Assembly: GCF_023656415.1 (NCBI RefSeq) | Contig: NZ_JAMOIL010000021.1 | Span: 1 to 64,000, forward strand | Direction: 5' to 3' | Source: Nocardioides bruguierae | Lineage (GTDB): Bacteria > Actinomycetota > Actinomycetes > Propionibacteriales > Nocardioidaceae | Length of the DNA: 64,000 bases | Shown: in pieces, positions 59,426 through 64,000 of the stretch | Numbering within the stretch: position 1 is the first letter of the stretch | Layout: each line of letters begins with the position of its first letter | Position numbers and translations under genes: made by a program | Notes under the pieces: model-generated | What the model was told of the DNA's origin: nothing | Seen by the model: the letters and a program-made list of their open reading frames with translations, nothing else | Database searches by the model: none

Positions 59426-60175
59426 ATGGCACGACGTCGTCTCCTGCTGGTCGCCGCGGTGGTGCTGGCGCTCCTGGGAGCGCTGCTCGTGCTGCTGTAC
59501 GTGCGCGGGGCCGACGCCCGGGCGCGGGCCCGCTTCGACCTCCAGCCGGTGCTCGTGGTCACGACCACCGTGCCGGCCGGCACCCCGCTGTCCTCGGTGG
59601 CCACCTCGGTCGCCCTCGCGGACGTGCCGGAGGCGCAGGTGCTGCCGGGAGCGCTGACGGACGTCGCCGAGGCGGGCACCGCGGTCACCCTCACCACCCT
59701 CTACCCCGGTGAGCAGGTGATCGCCGACAAGCTCGGCTCCACCGCCGACCTGTCCTCGGCCAGCCTCCAGATCCCGGACGACGGCGAGCTGGCCATCTCG
59801 GTCAACCTCACCGACCCGGCGCGGGTCGCCGGCTTCGTCGAGCCCGGCTCCGAGGTCGCCGTCCTGGTCACCGTGGAGGCCGACGGCACGCAGGAGCCCT
59901 ACTCCCGCGTGCTGCTCCCCCGGGTCGGCGTCATCGCGGTCGGCTCGACCACGCCGACGACGACCACGACGACCACCACCTCCTCCGACGGCACCGAGGA
60001 GACCACCGAGCAGCTGCCCCGCACCCTCATCACGCTCTCGCTGGACCAGCGCGAGGCGCAGCGGGTGCTGCTCGCCCAGCAGCAGGGCGAGCTGGCCTTC
60101 GCCCTGCTCACCGACCAGTCGCGGGTCAGCGGCGGCCAGGCCGTCACCCCGAGCAACCTCTTCGGACGGGGCTGA
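59426..60175 (+). CDS. cpaB: CpaB/RcpC-type Flp pilus assembly protein
   Basis: Protein of 249 residues. One N-terminal transmembrane helix (LLLVAAVVLALLGALLVLLY) is followed by an SAF domain (VVTTTVPAGTPLSSVATSVALADVPEA, TLYPGEQVIADKLG) and a RcpC/CpaB domain (LAISVNLTDPARVAGFVEPGSEVAVLVT, ISLSLDQREAQ-like LITLSLDQREAQRVLLAQQQGELAFALL). A T-rich stretch interrupts it. First gene of the Tad/Flp pilus operon. GAAAGGTG is upstream of the ATG. Confidence 0.88.
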   Translation: MARRRLLLVAAVVLALLGALLVLLYVRGADARARARFDLQPVLVVTTTVPAGTPLSSVATSVALADVPEAQVLPGALTDVAEAGTAVTLTTLYPGEQVIADKLGSTADLSSASLQIPDDGELAISVNLTDPARVAGFVEPGSEVAVLVTVEADGTQEPYSRVLLPRVGVIAVGSTTPTTTTTTTTSSDGTEETTEQLPRTLITLSLDQREAQRVLLAQQQGELAFALLTDQSRVSGGQAVTPSNLFGRG

Positions 60176-60180
60176 GCGCC

Positions 60181-61377
60181 GTGCCCCTCGTCGTCGACAC
60201 CGACCCGCCGACCATCACCGCGCTGCTCGCCCAGCTGCCCGCCGGCTCCCAGGCCGTCGACGTCGTCGAGCGGATGCAGGCCTACCTGGACGAGCACCCG
60301 GAGGAGCACCTCCTCGTTCTCGGGCCGCACCTGGACGTCACCACCAGCCTCGAGGTCTGCCAGCGGCTCTCCACCAGCCGGCCGCTGCTGTACACGGTGA
60401 TGGTCCGCCACGACCTCGACGCCCTCGTGCTCGCGCAGGCGATGAAGGCCGGCGTCCGCGACGTCGTCCCCATGGCCGAGCTCGCCAGCCTGCGCACCTC
60501 CGCCGAGCGCGCACGCACCCTCTTCGCCGCGCTGCGCGGGGAGGGCGTGGTCTCCGAGGGCAGCGTCGTCACCGTCTTCTCCCCCAAGGGCGGCGTCGGC
60601 AAGACGACCCTCGCGGTCAACCTCGCCATGGCCATCGCGGACGGCGGGCGCCGCCGCGTCTGCCTCGTCGACCTCGACCTCGCCTTCGGCGACGTGGCGA
60701 TCACGATGCAGCTCTTCCCCACGCACTCCATCGAGCACGCCGTGGGCTCCGAGAGCAGCCTCGACCTGGCCCAGCTCCAAGGGATGATGACCCGTCACGC
60801 CGGGTCCGTGCAGGTGCTCGCGGCCCCCGCCCACCCCGACGTCCGGGAGCGGGTCACCCCGGCCCTGGTCGCCAAGACCCTCAGCGTGCTGCGCACCGGG
60901 TTCGACGCGATCGTGGTGGACACCGCGCCCGCCTTCGACGAGCAGGTGCTGGCCGCCCTCGACGAGACCGACGAGTGCGTCATCGTGGCCACCCTCGACG
61001 TGCCGACGCTGAAGAACGTCAAGGTCGCCCTCGAGACGATGGACATGCTCCGCATCGCCGAGGGCCACCGTCACCTCGTCCTCAACCGGGCCGACGACGC
61101 CGTCGGGCTGGGCCCGGAGAAGGTCGAGGCCATCCTCCAGATGGCCACCGCGGCCCGCCTGCCCAGCCAGGTCGAGGTCGCCGCCTCCACCAACGCCGGC
61201 ACGCCCATCGTCGCCTCCTCCCCCGACCACCCGGTCTCCGTGATCGTCCGCGACCTCGCTGCGCGCGTGCTCGGCGAGCCCGTCGGCGCGCCGACCGGCA
61301 CCGCCGCGTCCGGCACCGCCTCGTCCGGTCCGGACGAGCGCCCCCGTGCCCGCACCCCGTTCTGGAAGCGCCGATGA
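60181..61377 (+). CDS. cpaE: CpaE/TadZ-type pilus assembly ATPase
   Basis: Protein of 398 residues. The N-terminal about 125 residues look like a receiver-like domain without clear phospho-acceptor geometry. The C-terminal part is a MinD/ParA-type ATPase with the deviant Walker A FSPKGGVGKTTLAVN (about 134-148), VCLVDLDLAFGDVA and VVDTAPAFDE. TadZ proteins localise the pilus machinery at the pole. GTG start six bases after cpaB. Confidence 0.9.
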   Translation: MPLVVDTDPPTITALLAQLPAGSQAVDVVERMQAYLDEHPEEHLLVLGPHLDVTTSLEVCQRLSTSRPLLYTVMVRHDLDALVLAQAMKAGVRDVVPMAELASLRTSAERARTLFAALRGEGVVSEGSVVTVFSPKGGVGKTTLAVNLAMAIADGGRRRVCLVDLDLAFGDVAITMQLFPTHSIEHAVGSESSLDLAQLQGMMTRHAGSVQVLAAPAHPDVRERVTPALVAKTLSVLRTGFDAIVVDTAPAFDEQVLAALDETDECVIVATLDVPTLKNVKVALETMDMLRIAEGHRHLVLNRADDAVGLGPEKVEAILQMATAARLPSQVEVAASTNAGTPIVASSPDHPVSVIVRDLAARVLGEPVGAPTGTAASGTASSGPDERPRARTPFWKRR

Positions 61378-61468
61378 GCCCGCGCACGCAGCCCCGATCC
61401 ACGCACGGTCCCACGCACCGTCCCGAGCACCGTCCCGACCCCCGGCCCCGCTTCCAGGAGGCACCGGC

Positions 61469-62992
61469 ATGAGCAGTCTCTCCGACCGGCTGGCCGCCGC
61501 CCGCCAGACCCAGCCCGCCGGGCCGGGCACGACGCAGGCCGAGCTCGAGCCCCGGCCCGGTTCCCCGAGCGCCTCCGCCGCGGCCGCCGTGCTCGAGGCC
61601 GTCCACACCCCCGAGCCGGCCCCGGCCGCCCCGACCACGGCGCCGACGGCGACGGCCGACGCCGCGCCCGCCACCCGCTCCATGGCCTCGGTGCGCTCGC
61701 AGCGGGTCGGTGCCGAGCAGCGCGACCGGATCGAGGAGCTCAAGAGCAGCGTGCACGCCGAGCTGCTCTCCCAGCTCGGCCCGCAGCTCTACGAGGCCGA
61801 CCTCGACTCCGACGAGCTCGACCAGCGGGTCCGCGCGGTGCTCGCCGACGTCCTGGGCCGCCAGGACCAGCCGCTCTCCTCCGCCGACCGGCGCCGGGTG
61901 ACGCAGGAGATCACCGACGACATCCTCGGCTACGGGCCCATCGAGCCCTTCCTGCGCGACCCCCAGGTCGCGGAGATCATGGTCAACGGCGCGGACTCGA
62001 TCTGGGTGGAGCGGGCCGGCCGGCTCGAGCCCGCCGACGCCCGGTTCGCCGACGAGGCGCACCTGCGGCGGGTGATCGACAAGATCGTCTCCCGGATCGG
62101 TCGCCGGGTCGACGAGTCCTCGCCGATGGTCGACGCGCGGCTGCCCGACGGGAGCCGGGTGAACGCCGTCGTCCCGCCCCTGGCCGTGGACGGCTCCGCC
62201 CTGACGATCCGCAAGTTCGCCACCGACGTCATGCTGGTCGCCGACCTCGTCGCCTCCGGCACCCTCAGCCGCGAGGCGGCCACCTTCCTCGAGGCCTGCG
62301 TGCGCGGCCGGCTCAACGTGATCGTCTCGGGCTCCACCGGCGCCGGCAAGACGACCACCCTCAACGTGCTCTCCTCCTTCATCCCCGACGACGAGCGCAT
62401 CGTCACCATCGAGGACGCCGCCGAGCTCCAGCTCAAGCAGGGCCACGTGGTGCGGCTGGAGTCGCGCCCCGCGAACATCGAGGGCCGCGGCGAGGTGTCG
62501 ATCCGCGACCTGGTGCGCAACAGCCTGCGGATGCGGCCCGACCGGATCATCGTCGGCGAGGTCCGCGACGCCTCCGCGCTCGACATGCTCCAGGCGATGA
62601 ACACCGGCCACGACGGCTCCATCTGCACGCTGCACTCCAACGGCCCCCGCGACACCCTCTCCCGGCTGGAGACGATGGTGCTGATGGCGGGCATGGACCT
62701 CCCCGTCCGCGCCATCCGCGAGCAGATGGCCTCGGCCGTGGACCTCGTCGTGCACCAGACCCGGTTCAAGGACGGCTCCCGCCGCATCACCCACGTCACC
62801 GAGGTGGAGCGGATGGAGGGCGACGTGGTGACGCTCCAGGACGTGTTCGTCTGGGACTCCTCCGCCGGCTTCGACGACCAGGGCCGCTCCCGCGGGACGC
62901 TGCGCCCCACCGGGCTGCGGCCGAAGTTCCTGGAGAAGCTCGCCGCGGCCAACGTCGTGGTGGACCCGATGACGTTCGTCGCCCAGGGCTGA
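61469..62992 (+). CDS. cpaF: CpaF/TadA secretion ATPase
   Basis: Hexameric AAA-type ATPase of 507 residues powering pilin export and assembly. A disordered A/P/T N-terminus of about 90 residues precedes the N-terminal domain (ILGYGPIEPFLRDPQVAEIMVNG). Walker A is VSGSTGAGKTTTLNVLSS (near 285-302), the Asp box VTIEDAAELQL, Walker B MRPDRIIVGEVRD, and the His box ICTLHSNGPRDTLSRL. AGGAGG lies seven bases before the ATG. The gap to cpaE is 91 bases, where a longer open frame has no family support. Confidence 0.93.
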   Translation: MSSLSDRLAAARQTQPAGPGTTQAELEPRPGSPSASAAAAVLEAVHTPEPAPAAPTTAPTATADAAPATRSMASVRSQRVGAEQRDRIEELKSSVHAELLSQLGPQLYEADLDSDELDQRVRAVLADVLGRQDQPLSSADRRRVTQEITDDILGYGPIEPFLRDPQVAEIMVNGADSIWVERAGRLEPADARFADEAHLRRVIDKIVSRIGRRVDESSPMVDARLPDGSRVNAVVPPLAVDGSALTIRKFATDVMLVADLVASGTLSREAATFLEACVRGRLNVIVSGSTGAGKTTTLNVLSSFIPDDERIVTIEDAAELQLKQGHVVRLESRPANIEGRGEVSIRDLVRNSLRMRPDRIIVGEVRDASALDMLQAMNTGHDGSICTLHSNGPRDTLSRLETMVLMAGMDLPVRAIREQMASAVDLVVHQTRFKDGSRRITHVTEVERMEGDVVTLQDVFVWDSSAGFDDQGRSRGTLRPTGLRPKFLEKLAAANVVVDPMTFVAQG

Positions 62993-63002
62993 GGAGGACG
63001 CC

Positions 63003-64000
63003 GTGGACCCCGCCTCCCTGACCGCCGTCTCCCTGCCCGGCTGGGCCGCCTACGTCGGCGTCGCCGCCCTCGCGCTCGGCCTCGGCGCGCTCCTCGTCGG
63101 CCTGGTGCCCCGGCACCGCACCCGCTCGGCCGAGGACGTGGTGCGCGACTACGTGCGCAGCGGCACCGGCCGTCCGGTGGGCCCGGACGCCGACCAGCGG
63201 CAGGTGCGCGAGCGGGCCACCGACGCGGCCGCGGAGCTGCTCTCCCGCCAGCGCACGCTCGAGGCGCGGATCGCCCTGCGGCTCGAGGCCTCCGGCTCCG
63301 GCCTCAAGCCCGCCGAGTGGCTGGTGGCCCACGTGGCCGTCGTGGTCCTCGCCGGGCTCGCCGGCCTGCTGCTGGGCGCGGGCGACCCCGTCGTCCTGCT
63401 GCTCGCGGTGGCGCTGGGCCTCGTGGTGCCCTGGCTGGTGCTGCGTGTCCGCTCGAACCGGCGACGGACGCGGTTCGGCGCCGCTCTGCCCGAGACGCTC
63501 CAGATGCTCGCCGGCGCCATCGCCGCGGGCCAGTCGCTGATGCAGGCCGTGGACACCGTGGCCGCCGAGGGGATCGACCCCGTCGCGGGCGAGTTCCGCC
63601 GGGCGCTGGTCGAGACCCGGCTCGGCGTCGCCCTCGAGGACGCCCTGGAGGGGGTCGCCGTCCGCTTCGCCAGCGAGGACCTCGCCTGGGTCGTCATGGC
63701 CATCCGCATCCAGCGGCAGGTCGGCGGCAACCTGGCCGAGCTGCTGGAGCGGGTGGCGGGCACGATGCGCGAGCGGGAGTACCTGCGTCGTCAGGTCTCC
63801 GCGCTGTCGGCGGAGGGACGGCTCTCGGCCGTCGTCCTGGGGGCGCTGCCGGTGCTGTTCGCGCTGTACCTGCTCGTCGCGCAGCGCGACTACGTGATGG
63901 TCCTGTTCACCGACCCCCGCGGCCTGGTGCTCGTCGGGTTCGGTGCGGCCCTGCTGGTGCTGGGCATCTTCTGGATGTCGCGCCTGGTGAAGGTGGAGGT
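63003..64000 (+). CDS. tadB: TadB-type secretion system F-domain membrane protein (partial)
   Basis: The gene runs off the right edge; 332 complete codons are visible. Starting with GTG after GAGGAGGACGCC, it has an N-terminal transmembrane helix, a cytoplasmic segment, two helices (LVAHVAVVVLAGLAGLLLG and VVLLLAVALGLVVPWLVLRV), and the T2SSF domain with LPETLQMLAGAIAAGQSLMQAV and AIRIQRQVGGNLAELLERVAGTMREREYLRRQV. It forms the inner-membrane platform of the pilus. tadC and pilin genes should follow outside the window. Confidence 0.9.
   Translation, partial: MDPASLTAVSLPGWAAYVGVAALALGLGALLVGLVPRHRTRSAEDVVRDYVRSGTGRPVGPDADQRQVRERATDAAAELLSRQRTLEARIALRLEASGSGLKPAEWLVAHVAVVVLAGLAGLLLGAGDPVVLLLAVALGLVVPWLVLRVRSNRRRTRFGAALPETLQMLAGAIAAGQSLMQAVDTVAAEGIDPVAGEFRRALVETRLGVALEDALEGVAVRFASEDLAWVVMAIRIQRQVGGNLAELLERVAGTMREREYLRRQVSALSAEGRLSAVVLGALPVLFALYLLVAQRDYVMVLFTDPRGLVLVGFGAALLVLGIFWMSRLVKVE

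Noticed and set aside
59899..61743. 614-residue antisense frame over the pilus genes
   Set aside because: Shadow of cpaB, cpaE and cpaF, all of which have clear motifs.
1..64000. tRNA, rRNA, insertion sequence, prophage or CRISPR signals
   Set aside because: No cloverleaf-like T-loop strings, transposase motifs, phage genes or spaced repeat arrays were recognised on either strand.

Overview
The window is about 73% G+C and very densely coded. GTG starts and 4-base GTGA/ATGA stop-start overlaps are common. Gene content and order are those of a high-G+C Gram-positive actinobacterium. From memory, the order follows the Mycobacterium tuberculosis stretch from wag31 (Rv2145c) to fadD15 (Rv2187), with a translesion-polymerase block inserted. 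Details such as an SAV_6107-type HEPN protein, a DUF6504 protein and Tad pilus genes suggest Propionibacteriales, probably a Nocardioides relative; that placement is inference. I saw no tRNA, rRNA, CRISPR array, insertion sequence or prophage.

Region 1 (about 1-18200, minus strand) is the division and cell wall (dcw) cluster. It is transcribed mraZ, rsmH, ftsL-like, ftsI, murE, mraY, murD-like, ftsW, murG, murC, ftsQ, ftsZ, pgeF, yggS, sepF, yggT, divIVA. Two things are abnormal. murF is absent from its usual place between murE and mraY. The murD position holds a 343-residue relic with no P-loop and no C-terminal domain. The promoter of the cluster carries five GTGG boxes spaced exactly 10 bp, a textbook MraZ operator. 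The mraZ-rsmH gap contains three CACCTTCCCC elements that fit the actinobacterial mraW RNA motif.

Region 2 (18600-23400, plus strand) is a MoxR ATPase / DUF58 / transglutaminase operon. Region 3 (23500-33300, minus strand) is a DNA-damage-tolerance neighbourhood: a DUF3040 protein, DNA polymerase IV, a methyltransferase, the error-prone polymerase DnaE2, a secreted endonuclease, a HEPN protein and a DUF6504 protein. Two perfect LexA boxes sit upstream of dnaE2 and of the DUF6504-HEPN pair.

Region 4 (33300-43030) has a small membrane protein, YbaK and MOSC proteins, an FAD oxidoreductase, metF, a polyprenyl diphosphate synthase, an apparently catalytically dead RNase Sa-like protein, an Rv2175c-type DNA-binding protein, the PASTA kinase PknL and an MFS transporter with a tandem operator. 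Region 5 (43200-59120) carries a FIST gene broken by a frameshift at its last codons, endonuclease IV, threonine aldolase, class II DAHP synthase, a DUF1028 protein, a flavin reductase, an acyltransferase, a lipase, two tandem ROK kinases, an SRPBCC protein and a FadD15-like acyl-CoA ligase. Region 6 (59426 to the end) is the start of a Tad/Flp pilus locus (cpaB, cpaE, cpaF, tadB), cut by the window edge.

Several plus-strand genes have a TANNNT -10 box followed by only 6-7 bases before the start codon and no Shine-Dalgarno sequence, so leaderless transcription looks common. Family assignments come from reading motifs by eye; no database search was run.
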